64,000 nucleotides of DNA from Acorus gramineus (GCA_030737835.1 CM060853.1:4916086-4980085); one strand, 5' to 3'. Positions 48,977 to 62,700 are shown, counted from the stretch's first letter. The notes: generated by a model not told the origin, from the sequence alone. Program-made: numbers and translations.

Positions 48977-49177
48977 GAGTGTGTTTGGTTGCGTGATTGA
49001 GCAGCGTTTGTGATTGCAGGAAGCTGCGTTTGTAATCGTACAACCAAACAGTTTTACTGTAGCAGTTTTCTGTACACAGATTTTAGGCAAATAATACTTA
49101 AAAGCTACGATTTCAAAAAGTTGAGAAACTGAGCTTCCTGCAGAATCAATTTTACAATCGCGCAACCAAACGCACCC
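48977..49177. mobile_element. Tourist-like MITE with TTA duplication, 201 bp
   Basis: Ends GAGTGTGTTTGGTTGCGTGA and, inverted, GGGTGCGTTTGGTTGCGCGA, with TTA at 48974-48976 and 49178-49180. The interior also pairs (CAGGAAGCT with AGCTTCCTG). A compact, fairly well kept MITE. Confidence 0.75.
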
Positions 49178-49446
49178 TTAGCTTGTTTTCTTTTCATTGA
49201 TGCCCACGCTTTTGGGATTTATTCTTTTAAAAGATTGGTTGTTCTCAAGGCTCCCATCAGCTGTCAAATTCTCTTATCACTTTGTATAATTTATCAGCAA
49301 TTATCTATGTTAGTTTGAAAATATATATAAAAGATGTGTGCTTGATATGATATATGTGATATATATTTTTAGATGAAAATGCATATTTCATTAAATGTAT
49401 CATATAGTCTTTTGTGCGATGTATTAATGTATATACCTTTGTTAAA

Positions 49447-51550
49447 CAAGGGCGCTGTTATTGACACCCCCATTTTGTGGAAAATCACCCTGTAGGAAAC
49501 CCACCCTGTCCACTTTTTAAAATTTATAAAACCACCCCGTGTTAAATGTAAGGGTGTGAACAAAATAAAACCACCCCCAACTCATTTTGGTTTCTCTCTC
49601 TTTTCAACCCATCTCCCACCGTGACGCCCCTTTCGATCGCCACCATGACGCCCACCGATCACCACCACGACGCCCGTCGATCGCCTCCATGACGACCTCC
49701 GATCGCCGTCCCATCTTCCACCCGCTTTCTTCTCTTTCCTTGGCCACCTCCGGTATTGGTAAATACCCTTCTTCCTCCATCTTCTTCATCTTCTTCTTTT
49801 TCTTGTTGGTATTGTTTGTGTTATTTTTTTGTCCTTTAAAACTCTAGCTGATCAATTATTTTGTCATTTGAAATCCAAACTGATCAATGATTTTGTGTTT
49901 TGAAACCCTAAATTATCAATGAATGTTGATTCACATTCTAATTGGGAGTTTTTGGAATAGTTTTAGGATAGGTTTACTAACATGATCTTGGATGAGTTGG
50001 GGTGGTATGCGGAATTTATCTGTGTTTTGGTGAGGTTTTTGGGATGTGCTAAAGAGTATGGGCTTTTTTTGGGAGGGGGGGAGGTGGTTTAGATTATTTT
50101 GTAATTGGTGTTTTATTTAAAAGCATAATCTTTTTTTTTGTGTGTATATGATCCTTATGGGTATTCAAACAGGTGGGTATTAAAAATCATATCTTTATAT
50201 TGTTCAAACAAGTTATTATTTTAGAGCTTGAATAAATATGTTTATGTAGGTGTATATGTTTAAAAACACAAGACTAAGTCTATGTTGTTCTTTCTCAAAC
50301 AAATGTTACCCCACATTTATTTTACTATTGTTCTTTCATTATAATTATATCATCTTGGGTGTTTCCCCAGTCCATCTAGTTCAGGAAAAAAATCTTTATA
50401 TGATGTATCTTTAATTTCATTGGATTTTTAACATAGAAAGCTAGATAAATTAAGATATTATGAAGGGGATTAAGGCTTCAAGGTAGAGATGTGGTTGAAT
50501 CTCCGTATTGATTGGCATATGAATGATTGGTTGGAATATTGTTTTGATATAGTATTGAACACACCCTAGTATATGTCAATTCATCATGTGTACTTACTTA
50601 ATTTCTTGTATATGATTGAGTATTTTACTTATTTTTACAATGCAGTATGACTTCCAAGAAACATATTCGACCTACAGCTTCCAATAAAAAAATCATACCA
50701 ATGATGTAGCGTCGAGTTCTCAAAATGATGAAGTTCAAGCAAATCCACAAGAAGATCAATATGTATTGATGCACAAAATTTTGGGGTGTGTATTTGGCTG
50801 ATTAACAATGTTCAATGTATTTGGTTGTTTAATGTTGAATTTTCAACGTGTGTTTATTGATTATCAATATAAGTACTGATGCACAATTTTAAAGTGTGTA
50901 CTTGTATTAGGTGGTTGGTTTGGTGATGCAATAATAGAATTTGATGATTGTCTGTTCTTTGCAGCTTGTTATTTAATGTAATTTATTGATTTAAGTGTTA
51001 CATTTGATAGTGGAGCATCCTAAGGAGTAATATGGTTATCAAAGTACTTACAGAAAACAAATATGTGATTTTCTGTAAGGGTCGACACTCCAATTGTCGA
51101 CGTATGAAGATAATGTCGACACTTGTACTGTCGAACATGTTACATAAAACAAGTGTGTTATGTCCTGTAAGTATCGACACCCCAGGTGTCGACAAATGAA
51201 GATCTTATCGACAGTGCTATTGTCAAACATGTGACAGAAAATAAATGTTATGTTCTGTATGGATCGACACCCTAGTTGTCGAGAGATGATTTTTTCGACA
51301 GTTGTGTTGTCGAACATGTGATAGAAAATAAATGTATTTTTCTGTATAAATCGATATCACAAATGTCGATGGATGAAAATATTGTCGACAAATGTTATGT
51401 CGAACATGGGGTGTACAGTAGACGGGGTGGGTTTGATTTAAATGGGGTGACTTTGGTAGGGGTGGTTTTCCTTTGATCTCGGAGTGCATAAATTATATTA
51501 ATAATGGGGTGATTTTCTCATTGCATGGGGTGGGTTTATAATTGCCCTTG
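49447..51550. mobile_element. 2.1 kb TIR DNA transposon with CACCC subterminal motifs, non-autonomous
   Basis: Left end CAAGGGCGCTGTTATTGACA and right-end complement CAAGGGCAATTATAAACCCA begin alike. Both ends then contain GAAAATCACCC and repeated ACCACCCC or ACCCACCC boxes, in opposite orientation at the two ends. TTAAA flanks both sides (49442-49446 and 51551-51555). The interior has a GC-rich leader-like stretch (49600-49760), a probable intron ending in TACAATGCAG near 50645, a short start TATGACTTCCAAGAAACATA, then a minisatellite. No transposase is seen. Inverted subterminal boxes suggest a CACTA-, hAT- or Mutator-type element; the superfamily is not settled. Confidence 0.65.
51045..51412. 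repeat. Minisatellite, four diverged units of about 90 bp, with TGTCGA palindromes
   Basis: The marker TGTCGAACATG (or a variant) recurs at about 51132, 51224, 51311 and 51401, a spacing of 92, 87 and 90. Each unit has GACACC..TGTCGA and TCGACAGT..TTGTCGA half-palindromes and a TTTTCTGTA-like stretch. It lies just inside the right end of the 49447-51550 transposon. Confidence 0.85.
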
Positions 51551-51555
51551 TTAAA

Positions 51556-54500
51556 ATTTACCAACAGTTCGTTAAAAGGAATAAAGATAATTTATTATAC
51601 GAAGAACTTTCTATTTTAAATTTAATTACTTTTAGAAATGGGTTAAGTTAAATGCGCATTGGATAATATTCGTGATTGTCTGATCTTATCACTTCGATAT
51701 AGACATTGTGATTGAGATATTATGTCAGATTCTATAATTAAAATTATTATTTAATAAAATTCTAATGCTTTCTTTTTTAGGATTTTTCTCAATTTTATAT
51801 ATCTTGAGATAATACGATCGGATGACAACGAATACATTGAACAATTTAATTATCCAAAGTGTGTCGGATTTAACCCAATCCCAAATACCCTATCTTTCTA
51901 GTTTCCACAGTTAAACTTTTTATTTTGAATTTGAAAAACATTTTAATCAGATTTTAAAGAAGTATACAATTCTTAATTTCATGTCCGTACATATGTTTAC
52001 ACCTTCTTCACGGTACTTTGTATATAGAGAAATCTTGTGTGTATTTTTTACAGCGTCATTGAGCAATAGGGACTAATTAGGAAAATGTTAAACTCAAACT
52101 CCAAATCTAGTTCCAAATGCGATCAGCACTTTTTTTTAATAAATGGTATACCTTCTTTAATAAGATATGTATTTTTATAAAAATTAAAATATATCATCTT
52201 ATGAATTGTACATACTCATTTTGAGAACTTATAAAACAAAATTCTCTTACTATATATATATCTCATTACAGTAAGTTATGTTGCCTAACAAAGTATACAA
52301 GGGTTGAGTGTAATAATGCTTATTATTTTATGTTATGGATGTGTAATGCTTTTTCATTAGAAAAATAGAGAGGTTAGTAAAACACATCAATTTCGTTTGA
52401 TTTGATTTAATTTTTTTTTTTTTATTTATTGATAGAAAGGCTATGTATCTATACCAAGTGATTATCATCTCAATCAAACCGGAAAAGACTATAAATGATT
52501 ACATAGTCCTACTTATAGTTAAGGTTAAGATATGGGCCAAGGGACCCTAGACAAGTAGTGGGTCAGCAGCCCCATGAACTAGTCCAAAGGGGCTGCAGAA
52601 GTTGGGACATAGAAGCTCTGAACAGACAATGGCCCAGAGTCCAATAAAACCAACGTATAAAGGGCTTAATCTTTTTTTTTTTTTATTGTCGATACACTCA
52701 ATCCATACTGCATTTTATAAACGATTTCCCATCCATCTATACAGTACCTATCACAACGTATATTGCGCTATCACAATGCCTGAATTATGCTAGTCTATTT
52801 CAATATATATTTCAATTTTTATAATAATGTGTTCCTCCGTGTGTATTGTTTTTTTAAAGAAAAGACAACCGATGTGGATTGCGAATGAGCTGCGTAATTT
52901 TTATTATGTTTTTAAAGAAAAAATTTCATTAGTGTATCTCAGTGTATATTTTAATTTTTTAATCATACGTATTTCAATATGCAAATATAAATATTTTAAA
53001 AAAGAAAACTTGTGTAGATTCCGGATGAATTGCATGTTGGACATATACCATATTTGAAAAAAAAAAAGATAAGGTAAAATATTTATAAATCATTAACTTG
53101 AAAATATAATTTTTATGAATAAAAAAACCCAATACTTTAAGCCAATGAATAAAGTATTATGTAGGTGGAAAGCATACATCTCTGGAGTGTTTTCTCATAA
53201 AAACTGGGGCAATTTTTCAATAGAATAACGTTACTTGCAATTTTTTTAAAATAAAATAAAGTTCCGGCATTTACTTTTAATAAACTATATAATATTTTAC
53301 TTTTATCAAACTGATTCTTGTTTTAGTAAAAAAACTTTGTAATTTTGTACTTTCTTATATAATTTAAAGGGTTTATTATTTTTAAGTCCCTATAAACCAT
53401 CATATTTATTGATCGATCCTTCATTTCTTCGTATTTGGGTTTTAATCCCCAGATTTAAAGGATAATTTCTTTTTAGTCCCTATCAGGGACTAAAAAGAAA
53501 ATTAAATAATTTATGGATATGTCCCTCTCAGGGATTAAAAATGAATTATTCTTTAAATTTGGGGATTAAAACCTAAATTCGAAGAAGTGAGAAATCGACC
53601 ACTAAATATGATGGTTCGTGGGGACTTAAAAATAAAGAACCGTCATTTAAATTAAAACAAATCCTCATTTACTTACCGCAAAATAAAACTATTTAATATT
53701 ATATTTGTATCTTTAAATGCATGCATGTTATGAGTCCATCATGCATTCAGTTACAATTAACTAGCTAGTCTTTCCTATAAATAATTTAATTTTTTGTTCC
53801 TGCATGTGTGCTTCATCAGATTGATCCATCTGAGCTGTATCCGGATGTACTGTTATTGACTATCTGTGTGATTATTTTTTATTTTTTTGATTCACAAGTC
53901 GATGCATGCATCAGTGCATGCAATTATTGAAAAGTATATTAAACAAACCCACCATTGTTTTGAGGTTATATATTATATAAAATAAAAATTTAAAGAGTGA
54001 AAAAGGCATGGTTTGTGTAACTTGTAGCACCAGAAGAAAGTATGCGTTATTCTACCAAATCCTTCATTATTTATATCATTGGACAACGAAGCCAGTGTCC
54101 CCCCCTCCCAATCCCATCATTAATACTTGACTTTTGAAAAATATTATTTTATAATATTTTAACTATTATGATAAAATCATATCATGTTGAACATTGATTT
54201 ATCTGTATCGGATGATCATGATGAAATCATATTGTGTTGGACACTCAATTAACATGATTGGTTAAGATTTTATCTGTTATATTAAAAGATTACTTTTAAA
54301 AAAAAGTTAGAGATTTATATTTATATATAAATACCTTATAAACAATGTATTCCATAATAAGACAATGATGTGGAGATCCAAAAGAGATGGAGAGAGTGTT
54401 AACTTTATAAGAGAGTTTTGTAAGTCTCTTATTAGGGTTGATTTGGTAAAGGAATAAGTGTTGAGAAAAATGTATAATTGGGAATAAGTGATGGGATGAT

Positions 54501-55997
54501 AACTTATCCGTTTGATATAAAAAATAATTAGGATAAAGTGTGGATAATTGTTTCAATTTTAAAATGAAAATGAAGATTTTTTGTTTTACCTAAAAGTTAG
54601 AATAACATTTATCCCTACTTTTTATCCCAATTTTAATAAATCTATATATATAGACAAAATGGATGGAATTTTTATATCTTAAAATTAGGATAACTTATCC
54701 TCCAAACCTTAATCATTTGCTAAGTTAGTACATATATTTTGACATCTCTCTAATTATGTCTCGTGTTACCCGAGCATACGTTAAAAAAGAACCTAAAAAA
54801 CTGACTTTTAAACGGTGCATGAAACGTTTCTCCATAATTAGATTGAGACATAATATAATACAAGGTTCTGCTTTTAAGACTGAGAGATTAATTTGGGTGA
54901 GTACGCTTCATAGAAGCCACCACTTGATTGATGATAGAAGAATATATTCTCTGCCTTTAAGACACTTTTGCAATGCAACCCACTTTTCCTCCATCGAATA
55001 CCTTTTTTATCATACAAGTTTTGTTGGCTACACTCATTATATTATCTCAAATATAATGATATCTTTTATGGTCAGTCCCTAGCTTGAAGATATAATTCTA
55101 GGATTAAATTTGATTTTTTTTTGTTGGTTGTTAGAATAACTCTACTTTTTCTTTTCTTTTCTTTTTTTAAAAAAAGATTACGTTCTACATGATGAAATTG
55201 AATAAGTATATATATAGACATATTCCAATAAAAATCTAGACTCTTAGCTTGTTGCAAAGGTAAGGATTTAGATCCCATCAAACGTGGACAATCTCTAATA
55301 ATAATAAAAGCTTGACTGGTGATAATTTCGATCATATGCACAATTTCACATGCTATGCATGTAGACTGACACAAATTAGTCTCCAAGACAACATCAAACT
55401 GACCAAAGTTGATGATATATATTCCATCCTAACTTCATCTGATTTTAACATTTTTTTTAAAAAAAAATTATTAACTACTCGTCCACTTCACTAGGATAAG
55501 AGTTTGTGTGATATCATTACATGGATACGAGATCTAGAAATTTTTTATCTATCAATTTTTATCCGTGCCCATTTACAGATTGACATGTATTTAATATAGA
55601 CACAAAATTTCTAATGTTAAACATATGAACTGATATGTGGTGTTAGTTCCCAAAAACTTAATGTGATTTTTATCCTAGTCTTCTAGGTTGACATGTGTCT
55701 ATAATAGACATTAAACTTACATGTTAAATATACCAACTGGCACTGCTAAACTAATGTCATCTAACACTGAATCTCACCCTCACATGGTGGCGCTGACCAC
55801 CCCGGTAAAGCCGATCAAGTCGGTGACAAAAATTAATTTTTCATTTCCTAACACTAGAAGAAAACATTGTTCACAGTCAGTCTCATAAAAACCATGTTAT
55901 GCAACCAAAACCCTTCTAAAACAAATCCACAAATACTCCAAACAAAACCTTTTTTTTCTTTTTCTTCCTCCTCTGTCACACCCACTCCCATCTCCCA
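51556..55997. other. Intergenic between the 2.1 kb transposon and the GUB_WAK-type gene
   Basis: Apart from the foldback MITE at 53369-53642 and a MITE-like stretch near 54430-54720, nothing was recognised. The pyrimidine-rich 55948-55997 is the likely 5' UTR of the gene at 55998. Confidence 0.4.
53369..53642. mobile_element. Foldback Mutator-like MITE, 274 bp
   Basis: Almost the whole element is palindromic: GTTTATTATTTTTAAGTCCC at the left pairs with GGACTTAAAAATAAAGAACC at the right, and inner GGGATTAAAA and AGTCCCTATCAGGGACT also pair. Flanks TAATTTAAA (53360-53368) and TCATTTAAA (53643-53651) form a near-perfect 9-bp duplication. Confidence 0.7.
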
Positions 55998-58462
55998 ATG
56001 AAACAACCCAACTCATCCTCCACATCCCTCCTCCTCCTCCTCCTCTTCATACACTCTGTCTCCTCCCAAACATGCAGAAACACATGCGGACCTCTCCCCC
56101 TCCGCTACCCATTCGGCAGCGGCCCGGGCTGCGGCGACCCACAGTTCCAAACCTACCTAACCTGCAATGGCGACACCCTCCTCTTCAACACCCACACAGG
56201 CTCCTACCCTGTCGACTCCATCGACTACCCCAACAAGATCCTCCATGTCCAAGACCCCTCCATGACCACATGCACCACCTCCTCCACTTGCGCCACCACC
56301 CGCTTCGGCCTCAACTGGAACGCCCCCTTCACCTTCGTCGACGAAGAGGTCTTCGCCCTTTTAGGTAAACCTGTCTCAGATACGCTAATATAGGTATCCT
56401 TATTTTAATCTTTTAGATATGGATATTAATTTTCAGATTCAGATATCTTCAATTTTTTTTAGATAATTGACTTTTATAAATATGAATACTGATTTGATTA
56501 ATTATGTGATGTATTAAAATTTGAATTTTAAAACTTATTCTCTTTTGATCTCACGATAATTTTATAATCATAAAAAAATTTATAATTATTGTTGCGTCCT
56601 CTCTCTCTTCTAGTCCCTTTCTTTTACTACGATTTCTCAAAAAAACATCATACATAAGATAATAAATTTGAACAATACATAATATAAACATACATAATTT
56701 TATAATATATATATCAGATTTAGATATTTTTCAAATAAGATATCAGCACTACTCCATATATTCAAAATTTCAAGGAATCGGAGCGAGATATGGATTTTTT
56801 TTTTGGCTTAATTAATTACTTTCAGGGTGCTCCATCAACGGCGACACCACGAACCGGACCGTCCCTCTATGCGACACGAACGACGACGCGCGCATCTGTG
56901 ACTTCTTAAGCACATGCCCTTCCGTCACCGGCTTTGGGTCGTCGTGCTGCGTTTACAGCCCGGTGACTTTGGGTCCTTCGTTCGAGATGGATTTGGGGAA
57001 GCTGAAGTGCGGATCCTATGTGGGCATTTACGGCTTCAACGATCAGATGATGAATCCGCAGGCGTGGAAGTACGGGTTCGGTATCAAGTACAGGTTCAGC
57101 GTGGACAACGGGGTTCCCGGCGCGTGCGGCGATTGTGAGGCGAGCAATGGCGTTTGCGGGTATAACGGGCCGTACAGTTCCTTCGTCTGCAGCTGCGCGA
57201 ACGGGATCAACACCACCAACAACTGCTACTTCGCGGCTTCTTGGAATCGGGCGGATTTCGTCCGTCCCTTCTCCATGGGTTAGTACTTGGTAGTACCTAG
57301 AATTTTTTTTTTTTAGTGAAAAGTTTAGGCAGCATTTTGGAAACTTTGGCTTTTCAAAGAAATTGTCCAATTTTAATGGTCCGGATCCAGTCAGGTCTGA
57401 GTATCATTAGTATCATACTGCACAACTTATGAATCAAACTGCATAATTAATTGTTGATTACAGTATCACTATTTGTGCAATTCGATATTGATGGTATTGA
57501 TGCTACCAGGCCTGATTGGATCTGGACTCCAATTTTACAAAATCATTTAAAAATCCATATATTTTATTAGTCACTTACAAATATATATTTTGTTAGATTT
57601 TTTTTTTCATATTCTATAAATGAGTCCAGTTTATTAGAGCATATGCTTTGTCTTTTACTAAAATATATATCTTATTAGATGATGTATATACATATACACT
57701 ATTTAAAAAAAATTATAATGGGTACAAATTGTGTTTAGAGCTGAAAATGAGACTGAATCCACATTTTTCTTTAAAAAAAAATTGTCTAAACTCTAAATTA
57801 AGAGTATTCTTACACTCAACAAATTGAAGCATATATAGTTTATTTTACAAAGTACGTACCTCATTGCATGATGTTTTTTTTTTTACAAAAATAAAAAGGT
57901 ATGAACTGCATTTGTGGTTGGAAACAGGGCTGAGTCTAACATTGTCCCTAAATTAATCAATTTCAAACATTAGTTTCGATAAAGATGCTGATATACTCTA
58001 TTTATTTTACAGGATCATTTACAAACACCATGTCACTAATATAATATATAAAATCATTTAATGCAATATATTCTATATTATCTTAGTATATATTGTATTA
58101 AGTAAAACATATATATGTGTTCAATTTTATTATATCATGTACTTCATTTTTTTTATTTATAAAAACTATACTTCATTAGCTATATATATTTCTAAAAACA
58201 TTCAAAACCTGTGCTGACAGAAAAAGAAGAAGCACTAGTTCTGATTTACAGCTCAGCTTTTGTCCAATGACTTTTGTGTAGAAAAAATAAAGTCCTAAAA
58301 TAAAAAAAAGTTGACTTTCCAAATTATATACAATTGATATTTTAGATAAAGTTCTTGGATTTATGACTGAGATATCTTATATACTATTCTTTGTATTTGT
58401 TTATGGTGGTTTCAGGGATTGGGTTGATATCATTGTGGAGTCTGGCCAGGACCATGTTCTGA
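55998..58462 (+). CDS. GUB_WAK-type cell-surface protein without kinase domain, 3 exons
   Basis: Secreted or membrane-attached protein of the wall-associated-kinase galacturonan-binding family; the ligand is not known from sequence. Exons: 55998-56364, 56826-57278, 58416-58462; phase is kept and gives 288 codons. Residues 1-24 are a signal peptide with a poly-Leu core ending SVSSQ. The mature part starts TCRNTCGPLPLRYPFG, the classic GUB_WAK signature with paired cysteines, and continues with GPGCGDPQFQ and SIDYPNKILHV. Exon 2 adds CDTNDDARIC, SSCCVYSPVTLGPSFEMDL and an EGF-like C-terminal part (GDCEASNGVCGYNGPYSSFV, then CSCANGINTTNNC). The last exon is only 47 bases and encodes a short hydrophobic end (GIGLISLWSLARTMF). 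No kinase exon follows. The exons are GC-rich against AT-rich flanks. An AATAAA lies 56 bases after the stop. It resembles the Arabidopsis At3g17350-like kinase-less group, from memory. Confidence 0.85.
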
Positions 58463-58517
58463 TTTTATAAATTTAGATCAGACATTAATGGATGCTGAGA
58501 TGCTCTGCAGGTCAGGG

Positions 58518-58523
58518 AATAAA
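58518..58523 (+). terminator. AATAAA poly(A) signal of the GUB_WAK-type gene
   Basis: Canonical AATAAA 56 bases after the stop codon of the three-exon gene, followed by an AT-rich stretch. Confidence 0.4.
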
Positions 58524-59399
58524 AGTAGGGTGTCAAATTACGTAAAGCTTGGATGGATAACCTTGCCAAAAGGAATAAATTTTTTAGTTGGGAATCAATC
58601 AAAGGGAACTTTATGTTGATATGATTCCATTAGTAGATATTCAACCAAACTTGCAGAATTTTATAGATACTTATTAGTGTATATATAGATGGAACTCTTG
58701 TATTATTATGAGGCATTGAGGATTGGTAATTTTTTTCATGAATGTATGTGTTATTTTTTTTTTTTTGGTAAGTAATGATGACATTATTACTGATTAAAAT
58801 CAATCTCATGGATACCCAAATAAGGTTTGATGGAAAGATTATCATGTTAGTATGTATTGATAAGAATCTATCAGTACGTGTCTGGATGGATTACACACGT
58901 TCATCAAAAATTTAAAAGCATTGTTATACTCAATACTTTTTACAGTCCCAAATACAGTTCCATTTATCGAGGTATATATATAACTCATTGATTTTTTTTT
59001 TTGCATTTTCTATAAATAATAACATTCAATCCATTGTAATTTTATTTATATGATTTTTAAAAATAAAACCATTGAACTGGTTTTTCAACTGTAAATGTAC
59101 TGAGTATAACATTTTACAAAATTTAAAAATCTTTCATCAATTAAAAAGTTATCATTGAAATCTCATCAATACATTTTGATGGCACATGTCATCCATCTAA
59201 ATAAGTATATATTGATGGGATTTTAATGAAACACGTGCGTGTCACATTTCAAGTTTACTTATCTTTAGATAAGAACAATGAAGATCCAAATATGCACAAT
59301 AATTTCAAAACTCATTTTTTATGATACGGGACAAACAACTTATACACCTTTTAGAAAAAATAAAAGTTAATAAAATCAAATTTTTAATACGACATTATT

Positions 59400-59640
59400 A
59401 TAAAGGGAAAAATCCAAATAACCCCCCAGTAAACTGTAACATATAATCCCCCTGACTTTTCCTGAAGTCCATATAACAATCTGACTTTTTCAGAAGTCTA
59501 TATGACCCCCTGAAAACACCTACATAAATCCAAATAACCCTCTGAGTTAAACTTTTATTGACATATGAAAAATATCCACAAACATTCCATTTGGTTAACT
59601 CACAGTACACCAAAACCCCCTACAATTTATTAAAATGAGA
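59400..59640. mobile_element. Terminus of the CCAAATAACCC TIR family, copy H3
   Basis: Starts GGGAAAAATCCAAATAACCC and runs through CTGAAGTCCATATAA, CCAAATAACCCTCTGAGTTA and CATTTGGTTAAC, parallel to 36290-36480. It ends about 140 bases before the P4H stop codon. No opposite arm is obvious. Confidence 0.5.
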
Positions 59641-59782
59641 ATTCCTTTTATTTATATAAATGATGATTTTACTCTTCTGAATGGATTAGAAAACCTTGAA
59701 GTGTTTACAGAACTAACAGGCCAACAAAAAAAAGCATTTGGTCTCTTCCATATACATAGAACTACTACTAGAAGACACAACA

Positions 59783-62700
59783 CTACACTGAGCAAAGCTT
59801 GCAACTCTTTCTACAGAAACCAAGAGAAGCATGAGAGCCAACCATGTAGAGTGGATTCTTTTGACACTCACCACGAGAAGCCCATTTTGGGCAGAGAAGT
59901 TCATCATCATCTACACAGTTATCCCGGGTGGACCTGCGTGCAGGGACGGCTGATAGGCTTTCGAAGGACCTGACATGGATCCACTTCGTCGCCGACCATT
60001 TCTCTCCTTCAATCACAGGGCAGCTTTCATGCAAGCTATATGTATCAGTGCTTGTTGCATTTGGTTTCAGACTGAAGAACAGCACTGCATCACCTTTCTT
60101 TGGTTTCACTGCAGTACCAGGGGATTCATATTAATGGAGATTGTTTGATCATCAGAGTGTATTGGAAATGTTTAAGATATTCTACATCAATATAATGCAT
60201 ATATATGTTGTGTTTGCAGTCGTCATGTTATTGTTGTTTATATGAAATCTTTCAATGCAGTATATAGCGTTATGATGTGCATATTGTATGAGAAACATGA
60301 AATGTATGTGTTCAATTCATAAGTTCGAGCTTGGTTTTTGCTAGTCTAAGTATATACTTTTATGTCTCATTAGTCTCCTCGTTAGAAATTTTTTTATTCC
60401 TTCTATAAATAAATCCATACAATCCATTGAAGTATACGCTTCCTTTATTCAAAAGTGCATACTTCATTAGATGATCTATACCATGCATTTGGGGTTAGAA
60501 TCAAGGGTTAGAATCAAGATTGAGTGACTGAGTCTTAACATTTTTCTTTTTTCCATAATTTCACTTGTGATCATAAATGCATGCTCAAAATTCTGAAATG
60601 GATAGAAAATTCAACCACATTTCTCAAAACAAAATTTAACATTTATTCAACAAAAAATTACTATTCTAGAGATTAAAAAGTGTTTTTCCCAATCCTGAAA
60701 ATTACATGTAGAGAAGTCTATTTTGCATGTAATAACTAAAAAGAAAACAGTAGTGCACAACATTTGAAGACAGTGAAGTACCTGCATATCCCTTTTTGGA
60801 ACAATCAGACCAAGAGTCATCCTTCAATTGAGGATTATTTCCCTAGTGTCATGGTATTAGATCAATGAACAGGTGATTAAATTGAACTAACAATATGAAT
60901 GACCAAAGATATCAAATACCTTTGCATAAGGGAAGACAGTTTCCCCACCCTTCTGAACATCTGATAGGTACATGAGCACAGTAACAACCCTATTTCCTGA
61001 GGTTTCCAAGCTGCGGTGGTCTTGGAAAAAATCAAAATGGGGCTCATACTTCTGACCATCCTCATAGCGCAGTATTTGGAGTGACTCACCATTTTCTGAT
61101 CAATAAAGGGTTGCAAGTGTATATATGATCAAATGCATGTCCTATGTCTTCTTGTTTGGGTATAGGAAGAATCAATAAAATAGGTTGGAATATGGTTGAA
61201 TAAGCTTGAAACAGGTGTTTGCAGTTTGCGTGAAATAAAAGGGTATAGTTATGCTAGAATGGTTGGGCATAAGGCAGTATTGGTATTCAGACATTCCCTA
61301 GAATTGAATTATTTCATCTTTTGTATTCCACTGATATAAGGGTGTACACATATAAAATCACTTGTCATCACATTTTATAAATCAGGAGCTCATATATCAA
61401 ACCATTTTTTATCTTTTATAAATCATTATTCACATTTTATTCATATCTTATTCTTGGTCAATCGAACAACAATAACTTTTTTATTATGTTTCTTGAAGAA
61501 ATTTTCAAGTAAGAAATGATTATTCCACTGTCTAACTATTCTTGAATAGTTATCTATACCAAAATAACTTATGTCACTATTCAAATAAAACATAAGGTAA
61601 GTAAACAAATATGTTAGGGAATTAATTACCTTTTGGAAGAAATGTCCATGCAGCAATCCTGGCCTCAATTCTTGCAACAATTTCATCCTTCAAAAGAAGA
61701 GGAAAAAAATGAGACTCCATGTAAAATCATGAAAGTGTAATTTCTCCTTGTATTTGGAAATCCAGATAGATGTCTTTCTTCAATCCATTGGGCTTTTATT
61801 GAATCTAGTAGATCAGTAAGGTTGTTGGAAGTTTCCAAACTTGAAACCTAATTTGGATGTTACAAACCTGAAACATTAAGGTTAGATGTAACAAAATTGA
61901 AAGATTTCATGACCTTTAGTTTTTAATTTCGAAGTTGAGGGGGTCTTAAGCTAAAAACATTTTGGCAATTTGATTCATATAGGGGGTTTGTTTATCGTTT
62001 CTAACTAACATTGCTTGTAATGAATAAGCATTGAGTGGGTGAGTTACAAGAATGTAACTTTGATTTTATCAAGCAAAGCATCTTTAGCAAAATAGTTCAT
62101 TTGTCTTCACTATTTTTAAAATTACTTGTAACTCTATCTCTTACTGCGATGTCTTTTTTTGAACCCTCAATCTTACTGTTTTTATTTCGTTGGATTAAGA
62201 ATTGATTGTATATCTATTATATGAAAGAATGTGGTTATGTGAGAGGATGACTATTTCAGTCACCACCTAACATACATAATGTACTAACTAACTATAAGTT
62301 TTCATTATTGTTGGGACTGTGTCATCATGTCCAATCCTTCATATAAAAGCACAGCAAACAAAATAAAAATAAAAATAAAATGTACATGCATTTGATAAAA
62401 AGAAACAAAAGAAAACATCAGAGATACGCATTTTACTTCGGGTTCATTTGAAAACACATATTGAAAAGTAGCTTTTAGAATAAAGCTGCTTTTTAAGATG
62501 ATTTTAAACCTTGACTTTTTTAGGATGCTTTTTTTAAAATCAGGAATCAATATTTGAAAGGAGTTTAATGTTTGGCAGAGAAAGTTGCTTTTCAATTCAA
62601 AAAGTCGATTCTGAGTTTTTTAAAACACAGATTTCGAGGGAAAAATTAAAAGAAATCCACTTTCCGATTCTGTAAAAAGCTGCCCCGTTTGACTGCACGC

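Noticed and set aside
54756-55082. 108-codon open frame on the plus strand
   Set aside because: Basic, no recognised motif, no neighbouring exon signals; probably chance in AT-rich DNA.
56072-56368. Pro/Arg-rich alternative frame inside the GUB_WAK-type exon 1
   Set aside because: Out-of-frame shadow of a codon-biased GC-rich exon.
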